Of a stretch of DNA of 64,000 nucleotides, positions 26,101 through 33,936 are shown in pieces. A model generated the notes under the pieces. It worked only from the letters and a program-made list of their open reading frames with translations, made no database searches and was not told the DNA's origin. The first letter of the stretch is position 1; each line of letters opens with the position of its first letter. The position numbers were made by a program, and so were the translations under genes. The DNA comes from Bradyrhizobium guangxiense (GTDB taxonomy: Bacteria; Pseudomonadota; Alphaproteobacteria; Rhizobiales; Xanthobacteraceae): positions 1,518,501-1,582,500 of the forward strand of contig NZ_CP022219.1 in the NCBI RefSeq assembly GCF_004114915.1. The letters run 5' to 3'.

Positions 26101-26823
26101 CTACAGCAGCTGCTTCAGCGCCAGCGCGTCGGCGGGCGCCGCGCTCTTCTGGTCGTTGTCGAAATAGACATAGACGTCGCAGCCCTGCCGCTTCCAGGAC
26201 TTGATGCGCTTTGCCCATTGCGCCAGCGTGGCCTTGGTATAGTGCCCGTGATAGCGCCCGCTCGGACCGTGCCCGCGCACATAGACGAAATCCGCCGTGC
26301 GCTTCCACGGCGCCGGCGCGTCGTGATGGTCGGACAGGCACAGCGAGATGTTCTCGTCAGCCAGCATCCGCAGGATGCGCGGCTGATACCAGCTCGGATG
26401 ACGGAATTCGAAACTGTAACGCCGTTTCCGCGACAGCAGCTTGAAGAACGAGGCGAGGCGGTCGGCATTCGCCTCGAATTGCGGCGGGAGCTGGAACAGG
26501 ATCGGGCCGGCCTTGCCGCCGAGCCGCGAGATGCGGTCCTCCAGCAGCTCGAGGCTGTTGACCGAGCGCTCCGACAGGCGCTTCCAGTGCGTGATGAATT
26601 TCGACGCCTTCCAGGCGAAGACGAAATCGCGGCCGGTCTGCTCGCGCCAGCCCTTCACCGCTTCGGGCGTCGGCGTGCGGTAAAACACGCCGTTCAGCTC
26701 CGTGGTGTCGAACTGTCCGGCATAGTAGCTGAGCTGCTGCTTCAGCGTCACGCCTTCTGGAAAGAACGGGCCGCGCCAGGAGGCGTAATGCCAGCCGGAA
26801 GTTCCGATCAGAACGCGCGCCAT
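26101..26823 (-). CDS. DUF72 (YecE-like) protein
   Basis: 240 residues. Family features: VLIGTSGWHYASWRGPFFPEG at the N-terminus, YYAGQFDTTELNGVFYRTPT, FAWKASKFITHWKRL, and YVYFDNDQKSAAPADALAL at the C-terminus. The family has a TIM-barrel fold and no established enzymatic role. The start is the ATG MARVLIG; the longer frame would overlap a divergent promoter. It faces a 71-residue protein gene across an 88-base gap holding an EcfG-type promoter that may work in both directions. Confidence 0.9.
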   Translation of the reverse strand: MARVLIGTSGWHYASWRGPFFPEGVTLKQQLSYYAGQFDTTELNGVFYRTPTPEAVKGWREQTGRDFVFAWKASKFITHWKRLSERSVNSLELLEDRISRLGGKAGPILFQLPPQFEANADRLASFFKLLSRKRRYSFEFRHPSWYQPRILRMLADENISLCLSDHHDAPAPWKRTADFVYVRGHGPSGRYHGHYTKATLAQWAKRIKSWKRQGCDVYVYFDNDQKSAAPADALALKQLL

Positions 26824-26853
26824 CGACGTGCCATCTCCCGCCTTTGTCGGGAG

Positions 26854-26878
26854 GGAACGTCCGTGCCGCCGATACGTT
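26854..26878 (+). promoter_or_regulatory. EcfG-type general stress promoter
   Basis: GGAAC (26854-26858), 16 bases, CGTT (26875-26878), followed by T: an exact fit to the alphaproteobacterial EcfG consensus GGAAC-N16/17-CGTT. It would start transcription near 26885, about 27 bases before the 71-residue protein gene. The opposite strand reads GAAAC-N16-CGTT over the same bases, one mismatch, so the DUF72 gene may be served as well. Confidence 0.7.
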
Positions 26879-26911
26879 TCCGGTGCACGCGCCAACAAGG
26901 ACCGGAACCCG

Positions 26912-27127
26912 ATGTACGCGCTGTTCGAAGGCAACAAGCAGATCGGCGACGCCTTTCCGACCGAGAAAGAGGTGTGGGAAGCCGCCTTGATCGAGGGCCT
27001 CGTGACCGACGTTCCGGTCGCAGACGAGGAGGGCGGCCGGCTGCTCCCTGCCGGATATCACGTCGCGCGCGTCGAGGAGACGTTTGAGCCGCGGCGAGAC
27101 TGGAAGCTGCCGCGCGAGATCTCGTGA
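26912..27127 (+). CDS. Small cytoplasmic protein (71 aa)
   Basis: 71 residues: YALFEGNKQIGDAFPTEKEVWEAALIEG, then VADEEGGRLLPAGYHVARVEE and a basic end RRDWKLPREIS. It is acidic in the middle, with no signal or membrane segment. I do not recognise a named domain. The ATG lies about 27 bases after the predicted start point of an EcfG-type promoter, which suggests a general stress role. The gene ends directly at the second copy of the family A repeat. Confidence 0.7.
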   Translation: MYALFEGNKQIGDAFPTEKEVWEAALIEGLVTDVPVADEEGGRLLPAGYHVARVEETFEPRRDWKLPREIS

Positions 27128-27128
27128 G

Positions 27129-27233
27129 CTAAAGCATGATCCGGAAAAGTGCGCAGCGGTTTTCCGAAAAGATCATGCTTAGACAACAACCTGAAGCGCG
27201 ATGACGGTTCATCCTGATCGCGTCGCGCTTTAG
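27129..27233. repeat. Intergenic palindromic repeat, family A, copy 2
   Basis: The most complete copy. AAGCATGATC (27132-27141) pairs with GATCATGCTT (27171-27180), with CGGAAAA/TTTTCCG inside. A second hairpin pairs AAGCGCGA (27194-27201) with TCGCGCTT (27223-27230). It occupies the whole gap between the convergent 71-residue protein gene and the M20 amidohydrolase gene, whose TAA stop lies in the terminal CTAAAG. Confidence 0.9.
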
Positions 27234-28378
27234 TTCGACGCCAGCGCCGCCTTGGCCACTTCGGCCATCCAGCTCGACGCCACGGGCAGGATCGCGTCGT
27301 TGAAATCATAGCGCGGGCCGTGCAGCTCGGCGCCGTCGCGCAATTCGCCATTGCCGATCCAGACGAAGGCGCCCGGCCGCTGCTGCAGGTAATGGGCGAA
27401 ATCCTCGCCGGCCATGCTGGGGGCGAGGTCGCGCCGCACGGGCACCTGCACCTTCTCCGCAGCGATCCGCGCGAGGTCCGCCTCATCGGGCGTGTTGACC
27501 ACCACACCCACACCCCAGACGATCTCCGGCGTGACCTTGACGCCAAAGCTCGTCGCAATCCCGGCGCAGGTTCGTTCGATGCCGTCGAGGATGGTGCCCC
27601 TGACCGCCTCGCGGTGATAGCGCAGCGTGCCGCGGATGGCGACGCGGCCGGCGATCTGGTTCGGCGCGGTGCCGCCTTCGATGGTGCAGAGCGACAGCAC
27701 CGCAGTGTCGAGCGGATCGACGCTGCGCGAGACCACCGATTGCAGCGCCACGATCAGATGGCCGGCCGCCACCACGGGATCGCGCGTCAGATGCGGCATG
27801 CCGGCGTGGCCGGCATGGCCCTCGATGGTGATGGTGATGCGGCCGCCGGAAGCCATGACGACGCCGTCATGCACGGCGATGGTGCCGGCGGCAAGGCCCG
27901 GCCAATTGTGGAAGCCGAACACGCGCTGCATCGGAAAACGATCGAACAGCCCGTCCGCGACCATCGCGCGCGAGCCGCCAAAGCCTTCCTCCGCCGGCTG
28001 GAAGATGAAGTCGACCGTGCCGCTCCAGCTGCTGTCGCCGGCGAGCAGCGCGGCGGCGCCGAGCAGCGAGGCGATGTGGCCGTCATGGCCGCAGGCATGC
28101 ATCACGCCTGATATCTTGGAGGCGTAGGGCAGGCCGGTGTCCTCGGTGATCGGCAGCGCATCCAGGTCGGCGCGCAGCCCGACGCGGTGCTGCGCATGTC
28201 CGCGCGTCAGGGTCGCGACGATGCCGTGGCCGCCGATGCCCGCCTCGAAGGGAATGCCGAGCTCGGTGAGCTTGTCCTGCACGAAGGCGGCGGTCTCCTT
28301 CTCCTGGAGCGACAGCTCCGGATGCGCGTGAAGGTGCCGGCGCCACATGGTCAGTTTCTGGTGCAGCTCGGGTGTCAA
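27230..28378 (-). CDS. M20-family amidohydrolase
   Basis: 382 residues with a TTG start. Metal ligands are seen in LRADLDALPI (Asp pair), HACGHDGHIA, and PAEEGFGGSRAMV; the dimerisation domain follows and MAGEDFAHYLQQRPGAFVWIGN closes the active site. This is the IAA-amino acid hydrolase/hippuricase (AbgB-like) group, cleaving N-acyl amino acids. The TTG (TPELHQKLTMW) gives the usual family length; the next ATG, ten codons on, would remove the conserved start. The stop codon overlaps the family A repeat. Confidence 0.88.
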   Translation of the reverse strand: MTPELHQKLTMWRRHLHAHPELSLQEKETAAFVQDKLTELGIPFEAGIGGHGIVATLTRGHAQHRVGLRADLDALPITEDTGLPYASKISGVMHACGHDGHIASLLGAAALLAGDSSWSGTVDFIFQPAEEGFGGSRAMVADGLFDRFPMQRVFGFHNWPGLAAGTIAVHDGVVMASGGRITITIEGHAGHAGMPHLTRDPVVAAGHLIVALQSVVSRSVDPLDTAVLSLCTIEGGTAPNQIAGRVAIRGTLRYHREAVRGTILDGIERTCAGIATSFGVKVTPEIVWGVGVVVNTPDEADLARIAAEKVQVPVRRDLAPSMAGEDFAHYLQQRPGAFVWIGNGELRDGAELHGPRYDFNDAILPVASSWMAEVAKAALASN

Positions 28379-28498
28379 GGCAGGATCTCTCGCAAGGTGT
28401 CGGTTGCCGCCACCATAGCGGATTATCCGCGCTACACATCCCGCGCAGGGGAATGGCTCGCGTGCAGCCACATCGTCATGACCGGGCTTGACGGCGCG

Positions 28499-29587
28499 CT
28501 ACGGCGCCAGCTTTGCCAACCCCGCCCAGTCGAAGCTGATGCCGTGTCCGGGGCGGTCCGGCGCCAGCGCCTTGCCGTCCCCGAGCACCAGCGGGTGCTC
28601 GATATATTTGTCCAGCCCGAAGCCGTGCGCTTCCAGATAGGAGCGGTTGGGGCAGGCCGCGAGCAGATGCACAGTGATGTCGTGCGCGCCGTGGCTGGTG
28701 ACGGGCAGGTTGAAGGCCTCCGCCAGCCGTGCGATCTTCATGAAGGCGGAAACGCCGCCGCAATTGGTGACGTCAGGCTCGGGATAGGACACCGCGCCGG
28801 TGGCGATATAGCTCTTGAACTCCCACAGCGAGCGTAAATTCTCTCCCGCCGCGATCGGCACGCCGCCCTCCCGCATGATGCGGACATGGCCCGCGACGTC
28901 GTCGGGAATGATCGGCTCCTCGAGCCAGGTGAGGTCGTAGGGAACGAAGGCACGCGCGGCGCGGATCGCCTCCTCCACCGTCCACTTCATGTTGGCATCC
29001 GCCATCAGCGGAAAGCCGTCGCCGAGATGCCGTCGCATCGCGGAGACCTTCGCGACGTCCACTTTGAGATCGGGGCGCCCGACCTTCATCTTGATGGCGC
29101 GAAAACCTTTGGCGAGATTGCCGTCGGTCTGCGCCAGCAGCTCATCGACGGAGAGATCGAGGTCGATGCCGCCGGCATAGCACGGCACCCGCGCGTCGAA
29201 GCCGCCGAGCAGCCGGTACAGCGGCAGCTTGGCGCGCCGCGCCTTCAAGTCCCACAGCGCGATGTCGAGCGCGGAGAGCGCCAGCACCACCGGGCCGCCG
29301 CGCCCACCGTAATGCAGCGCCCACCAGACGTGATGCCAGATCGCCTCGGTGTCCTCAGCCTCGCGCCCTTCGATCAGCGGCGGGATCTCGCGCTTGAGAA
29401 TGTCCGCGACAGCGCCGCCATTGCGGCCCACGGTATAGGTGTAGCCGACGCCCTCGGCACCATCGGCATCGCGGATGCGGCAGGGGATCAGCTCGAACGC
29501 GGTGATCTCGCCATGGGTGGAATCGGAGAGCGTGACGGGAAGGGGAATCCGGTAGAATCCGGCCTCGATTGTCGCGATGCGTGCCAT
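28499..29587 (-). CDS. Mandelate racemase/muconate lactonizing-type enzyme
   Basis: 362-residue enolase-superfamily protein. The capping domain holds ELIPCRIRDADGAEGVGYTY. The barrel has KMKVGRP (Lys of the KxK-type motif), metal ligands in ADANMKWT, WLEEPIIPDD and AAGENL, and a C-terminal HGAHDITVHLL with a candidate catalytic His. It is probably a sugar-acid dehydratase or racemase; the ligand cannot be told from sequence. No transporter is adjacent. It is preceded by a palindromic repeat of another family. Confidence 0.9.
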   Translation of the reverse strand: MARIATIEAGFYRIPLPVTLSDSTHGEITAFELIPCRIRDADGAEGVGYTYTVGRNGGAVADILKREIPPLIEGREAEDTEAIWHHVWWALHYGGRGGPVVLALSALDIALWDLKARRAKLPLYRLLGGFDARVPCYAGGIDLDLSVDELLAQTDGNLAKGFRAIKMKVGRPDLKVDVAKVSAMRRHLGDGFPLMADANMKWTVEEAIRAARAFVPYDLTWLEEPIIPDDVAGHVRIMREGGVPIAAGENLRSLWEFKSYIATGAVSYPEPDVTNCGGVSAFMKIARLAEAFNLPVTSHGAHDITVHLLAACPNRSYLEAHGFGLDKYIEHPLVLGDGKALAPDRPGHGISFDWAGLAKLAP

Positions 29588-29616
29588 GCGGCCTCCCTGT
29601 ATTCTTCTTTTTGTCG

Positions 29617-29686
29617 GATGGGTAGAGCGCAGCGAAACCCATCATCTCTGTCTTTGCAAGGAACGATGGGTTGCGCTCTACCCATC
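29617..29686. repeat. Intergenic inverted repeat, family B
   Basis: Arm 1 (29617-29643) starts GATGGGTAGAGCGCA and ends ACCCATC; arm 2 (29665-29686) is largely its complement, ending TGCGCTCTACCCATC. Fifteen bases of each arm pair perfectly around a short spacer, and each arm is also a small palindrome (GATGGGT...ACCCATC). Located upstream of the enolase-superfamily gene. The REP-like architecture suggests a RAYT-type or similar mobile palindromic family. Confidence 0.75.
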
Positions 29687-29723
29687 GATGCACTCAACGC
29701 GTACAAGGCGCGCCTGATCCCGC

Positions 29724-30269
29724 CTACCGTTTGGTGGCGTCATAATTGATGTTGATCGAGGCCCGGTGCGGCGCGGTTCGCCACACCGACATTTCCAGCG
29801 TGTCGCCGCTGCCGGACCCGACACGCCAGATCGCCAGACGATGATTGCCGTCGTTGGACGGCTTGTCGGTCCGCTCCCGGGCCTTCAATGATGTTTCGAT
29901 CAGCCCGGGCAGTGCATCGGCCGACACGCCGACGGCCGACACCGTGCAGCTCACGCTCGGGCCATCGTCGGGTCCCGTGAAATAGGCCGTCATGCTGCCG
30001 AGCCTTTCGCCCCGCCTGGCCAGCTTCGCCGCGTAGAGGATGTCGATGTTCGCCCCACGCTCCATCTCGGCCGTGATCGGGCGGCCGTCACTGACAAAAC
30101 CAAGACTCGCCGCGATGCGCTCGACCTGGCTCGGCCGAGCCGGCTTGGGGGCGCAGATCTTTGCGAAGAGATCGACCAGCAAGGCACTGTTGTCCTCTTC
30201 CGCGCCGGCCGCGCCCGCAAGCGCCAGCAGCGCAAGCCCCGCGAGCGCGAACCGGCCCACACCAATCAC
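29724..30269 (-). CDS. Exported protein of unknown function
   Basis: 181 residues with a GTG start that overlaps the stop of the upstream peptidase (GTGA). The signal peptide is FALAGLALLALAGAAGA, cut before EEDNSALL. The mature part includes FAKICAPKPARPSQVERIAASLGF and TAYFTGPDDGPSVSCTVSAVGV, with two cysteines that could form one disulfide, and ends ININYDATKR. I do not recognise the family. Translational coupling suggests co-expression with the M20 peptidase. Confidence 0.75.
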   Translation of the reverse strand: MIGVGRFALAGLALLALAGAAGAEEDNSALLVDLFAKICAPKPARPSQVERIAASLGFVSDGRPITAEMERGANIDILYAAKLARRGERLGSMTAYFTGPDDGPSVSCTVSAVGVSADALPGLIETSLKARERTDKPSNDGNHRLAIWRVGSGSGDTLEMSVWRTAPHRASININYDATKR

Positions 30270-31459
30270 CGCATCGTCGCGAGCTGCACGGCGAGCGCGC
30301 AGGCGCGGTCGTATTCGTCGAGATTGATCCACTCGTCGATCGTATGCGCTTCATTCTGGCCGGCGCCGAAGGTCACGGTCGGGATGCCGTGGCGGACCAT
30401 CCAGTTGGCATCGAGGCCGCCATTGGCAGTGCGGACGTTCGGGGTCCCGCCGACCGCGGACACCGCCTCGACCGCGCGCTTGATGACGGGCTGGCTGTCC
30501 TTCATGCGGAACGGATAATAGTCGGTCTCGGCCTTGAACTTGACCTTGCCGGACTTGCCTTGCGCGTTTGTCACCTTCTTGGCCGCCTTCTCGAACGCGG
30601 CCTTGTAGGCCTTGGTGATCTCCTTGAAGAACTTTCCGTCGTGGCTGCGGCATTCGCCGCGCACATGCACGTAGTCGGTGACGACGTTGGTGGCATCGCC
30701 TGCGGGGCGGCCCTCGCCGCCGGTGACGGGGCCGACATTGCTGGTGCCCTGGCGCTTGCCCTTCACCACCTTGCCGAACCAGCCGCCGGCCTTCACCTCG
30801 GCGAGCGCCAGCGCCATGATCATGGTCGAGGAGATGCCGCGCTCCGGCGCGACGCCAGCATGCGAGGCGCGGCCGAAGATCTCGACGGTCCAGCGGTCGG
30901 CGCCGCCCGCGCCGATGACGACGTTGGAGGCGGAGCCGCCGTCATAGTTGAAAGCCATCACGGGCGAGCCGAGCTCGTCCAGCTTGACATGGCGCGCGCC
31001 GTAGAGCCCGCTCTCCTCGCGGACGCAGAACAGCAGCGTGATCGGCGGATGATCGAGCTTCTGCTTTTCGAGCTCGGCCGCCAGCGTCACCAGCACGCCG
31101 CAGCCGCAGCGGTTGTCGCCGCCGAGCGCGGTCTTGGCCTCGTTGACGATCTTGCGGCCCGATTTCTTCGGCTTGGCGCCGGCGCAGAGCGGCACGGTGT
31201 CCATGTGGGTCATGAACATGATGCGCGGCTGGTTGTGCAGCGCGCCGCGGCCGGGCAGGTCGACGATGAGATTGCCGGTCTCGGTCGGCACCGGAATGCG
31301 CGTGTTGGCATCGTCGAGCCGGATCGCCTTCGCCGGCACGCCGCTCTCCTTCAATGCGGCCGTGAGCTCGCGCCCGATCGCCGCCTCCTGGCCGGTCACG
31401 CCCTCGACGGCGAGGAAGCGCATGAGGCGGTCGGTGGCGGCTTTGGTGTCGACGGGCAT
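30266..31459 (-). CDS. M20-family peptidase (PepT-like)
   Basis: 397 residues. Zinc-site elements: MTHMDTVPLC (His, Asp), GGDNRCGCGVL (Asp bridging both metals), CVREESGLYGAR (catalytic Glu pair), and a final His in NEAHTIDEWI. The dimerisation domain begins near GADRWTVEIFGRASHAG. It belongs to the tripeptidase/PepT-like branch, not to the amidohydrolase branch of the other M20 gene nearby. Probably cytoplasmic. An MFS transporter gene precedes it by 33 bases and may be co-transcribed. Confidence 0.9.
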   Translation of the reverse strand: MPVDTKAATDRLMRFLAVEGVTGQEAAIGRELTAALKESGVPAKAIRLDDANTRIPVPTETGNLIVDLPGRGALHNQPRIMFMTHMDTVPLCAGAKPKKSGRKIVNEAKTALGGDNRCGCGVLVTLAAELEKQKLDHPPITLLFCVREESGLYGARHVKLDELGSPVMAFNYDGGSASNVVIGAGGADRWTVEIFGRASHAGVAPERGISSTMIMALALAEVKAGGWFGKVVKGKRQGTSNVGPVTGGEGRPAGDATNVVTDYVHVRGECRSHDGKFFKEITKAYKAAFEKAAKKVTNAQGKSGKVKFKAETDYYPFRMKDSQPVIKRAVEAVSAVGGTPNVRTANGGLDANWMVRHGIPTVTFGAGQNEAHTIDEWINLDEYDRACALAVQLATMR

Positions 31460-31492
31460 GATTCTTTCCTTGTGGCGAACCGGCCCAACATC

Positions 31493-32737
31493 CTACGAAC
31501 GCTGTGAGGTGTAAGTCAAAAAGATCAGCACGCCGAGTGCCAGCATGGCAGCCATGAACAGCAGCACGGCCGGCAATCCCGCGAGTGCTGCCACCGCGCC
31601 GGTCATCGATTGCATCAAGGCCGCGCCGAGAAAGAACGCAAGGTTCACGGCTGCGAGCGCCTTGCCCGCCACTTGCGCATCGACGAGTTGGCGGGACATG
31701 CCGAACAGCAGCGGCTGGGCGGAGGTCGCAAGGCCGATCAGCACGAACAGCACGAGGTCGTATTGCGGCGGCATCACGGGAATGCCGAACAGCGCGGAGA
31801 CCGCGTAGTGCGGCGCCCCGAGCGCCATCAGCGCCAGCAGCAGCGCCCCGACCATATGCGAGCCCGCCACCAGCGCGCGGCGGTGGCCGAGCCTGCGGTC
31901 GATCATGCCGATGCACAGGGGCCCCGCGATCATCGCCAGCGTGAATGCGCCGAGCTGGTTGCCCGCCTCGACCCGCGACAATCCCTTCACCTGCATCAGC
32001 CACGGCCCACCCCACAGGCCGCGCAGCACCAGCGAGGTCGCCAGCGACACCAGCGCGAGCGCGATCAGCCCTCGCAACGGACGCGAGAGGCCGAGCCTGA
32101 GCACCTCGATCATCTGTGACAGCGGCGAGGAGTCGTCCTTGTGCTCGGCCGGCTGGTGCGGCACCAACGCGAACACGGCGAGCGCGACCGCAACGCCGCC
32201 GAGGGCGGATATCCAGAATCCGGCGCGCCAGCCATAGGCGTCGACCACGAAGGCGAGCGGGCTCGCCGACAACAGCATGCCGATATTGCCGATCGAGAGG
32301 ATCGCGCCCGACCACAGCCCGAACCGCGCCGCCGACAGTTGCTTGGCCGCCAGCGTCATCGGGCACATCAGCATGCCCGAGGTGGCGACCCCCAGCACGA
32401 ACTGCCCGACCGCAAAGCTCGCAGCCCCCGTGGCAAATCCCGATGCCACCGCGCCGAGCACGGTGCCCGCGAGCAGGCTCAGCGACACCGGCCGCACGCC
32501 GAACCGGTCCATCGCCGCGCCGACCGGGATCTGCGCCGCGGCAAAGGCAAACGGATAGATCGAGGTGAGGCTGGCGAGGGCCTGCGGCTCGATGTGGAAA
32601 TCAGCCGCCATGAGATCGAGGCTGACGGCCGGAATGGTGCGCAGCAGGGTGGATAGCATGTGGCCGCAGGCGAGTGCGACAAGCGCAAAAATCAGCGCGC
32701 GGGTGGCGGTGCCCGCGTCGTCGGCAGCAGTCTCCAT
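31493..32737 (-). CDS. MFS transporter
   Basis: 414 residues and about 12 hydrophobic segments. The loop 2-3 motif is visible as GAAMDRFGVRPV, and a central loop (VPHQPAEHKDDSSPLSQ) separates the halves. Motif-like stretches recur at IGMIDRRLGHRR in the second half. The substrate is unknown; the M20 peptidase encoded downstream on the same strand would be consistent with uptake of a peptide or amide, but this is guesswork. Confidence 0.9.
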   Translation of the reverse strand: METAADDAGTATRALIFALVALACGHMLSTLLRTIPAVSLDLMAADFHIEPQALASLTSIYPFAFAAAQIPVGAAMDRFGVRPVSLSLLAGTVLGAVASGFATGAASFAVGQFVLGVATSGMLMCPMTLAAKQLSAARFGLWSGAILSIGNIGMLLSASPLAFVVDAYGWRAGFWISALGGVAVALAVFALVPHQPAEHKDDSSPLSQMIEVLRLGLSRPLRGLIALALVSLATSLVLRGLWGGPWLMQVKGLSRVEAGNQLGAFTLAMIAGPLCIGMIDRRLGHRRALVAGSHMVGALLLALMALGAPHYAVSALFGIPVMPPQYDLVLFVLIGLATSAQPLLFGMSRQLVDAQVAGKALAAVNLAFFLGAALMQSMTGAVAALAGLPAVLLFMAAMLALGVLIFLTYTSQRS

Positions 32738-32935
32738 GAGTATCTCGTCCCGGCAACTTTCGTGTCGCGTTACACGATCGCAGCGGCCGTGCCAAGGCGG
32801 GGCAATGGCACGGCGACGTGCTCTGTTGCGCGGAATGATCAGGTCATGCCGCGAGACCGCGGAACAACCCCTTGCCGGGACGTCCTGTCATGGCCTGTAT
32901 GCAAGGGGCGCAGCTCGCACCTTGTAGGCGCGGGG

Positions 32936-33469
32936 TCACCCGACCCGTGGATTGACCACCGCGTAGCCTCGCAACGATCGCGCGTGAATGCGAGTTGCCC
33001 GGCCTCCCGAATTGCCGTCATACGCCATCCAGATGTCGCCTCCGACATGTTGCTCGAGAACGAAGACATGCCCGTGTCGCGCAGCGACCATTCCCGGCGC
33101 CGGCGATGTCCGCGGAAAGCGCAGCCAGTTGGCGGCCAGGTTCAATCCCGGCACGATGCGGCCGAACACACGAATGGATGCTGCGCAACCGCAGAAGGAG
33201 TGCGGGCAGCCGGACGGGCGGCCCCCGACGACCTGGCCTGGGGCCTCTGCCGTCGCAATCCGCACGACGGCGGGTCTCATCGCTTCACGCTGCATGGGAA
33301 ATCGCAACGCTGTCATGCCGGTGCGCATGTTCGAGCCGGTGAAGTCGCACGGCATGATGACGTTGCATTCGCGCGGCGCCGCGGGGTGGGATCGGACAGG
33401 GCGTGCCTCGGCGACGCCGGAGGAAATCGCAAAAATCAACGCAACAGCAAACGCAACATGGCGGCGCAT
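32936..33469 (-). CDS. Secreted Cys/His protein, possibly NlpC/P60- or CHAP-like
   Basis: 177 residues with a signal peptide HVAFAVALIFAISSGVAEA. A cysteine cluster SGCPHSFCGCAASIRVFG is followed by NLAANWLRFPRTSPAPGM, GHVFVLEQHVGGDIWMAYDGNSGG and ARSLRGYAVVNPR. The order Cys, then His in GHVFVLE, then a polar Asp/Asn resembles the CHAP and NlpC/P60 papain-like folds. I infer a cell-wall amidase fold, but the similarity is weak. It is monocistronic. Confidence 0.7.
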   Translation of the reverse strand: MRRHVAFAVALIFAISSGVAEARPVRSHPAAPRECNVIMPCDFTGSNMRTGMTALRFPMQREAMRPAVVRIATAEAPGQVVGGRPSGCPHSFCGCAASIRVFGRIVPGLNLAANWLRFPRTSPAPGMVAARHGHVFVLEQHVGGDIWMAYDGNSGGRATRIHARSLRGYAVVNPRVG

Positions 33470-33936
33470 TGCAGGTCTCCAGGTTCATGAAGCCCGCCCC
33501 GCCGCAGAGACGGAACAATCCTGGGCCAAAATACGACGATGGAGCCGGATTCGCCGAAATCGATCACCTTTGGTAAGTTCCACTAACCTATGCTATGCGC
33601 GGCCGTCCCGGCGCGTGAGTGGTGTGCAAGCCGCTCGCGCCGCGTGCAGATGCGTTTTCCGATTCTCGGTACATCTCAGATGTAGGTTCTTTGCGACCGA
33701 AACCGGTCCGGAAGCCGCCATCCATTAAGTTGCACCGGCAACCACCCCGGTGGGCTCAATTCCAATCGCTTCCCGGAATCATCATGAGCTGCCCTCAGCC
33801 CTGCCGCCGGCCAGGCAAGCGCATCAACGCTGCCTGAGGCGGCGGTCACGAACCAAGACGCCAGCCGGACGTTATACCCGGGAAAACGTGGCATCCTGCC
33901 ACCCAGCAAGCGCCTTCATCTGCGGCCAGCGGCGGC
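33470..33936. other. 467-base intergenic region, no gene seen
   Basis: Divergent gap between the secreted Cys/His protein gene and the TAXI-type gene. Frames here are short and lack ribosome binding sites. The part around 33560-33600 is less GC-rich (GGTAAGTTCCACTAACC, then CTATGC) and may carry promoters, but neither a clean -35/-10 pair nor an EcfG site was found. No tRNA cloverleaf is present. Confidence 0.4.

Noticed and set aside
31493..32737. MFS gene as part of a peptide uptake system with the M20 peptidase
   Set aside because: Only the 33-base spacing supports it; the carrier has no peptide-transporter signature, so it was not raised to a finding.
33740..33800. tRNA-like stretch with GGGCTCAATTCC
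   Set aside because: The bases resemble a T-arm, but no acceptor, D or anticodon stems can be built around it.
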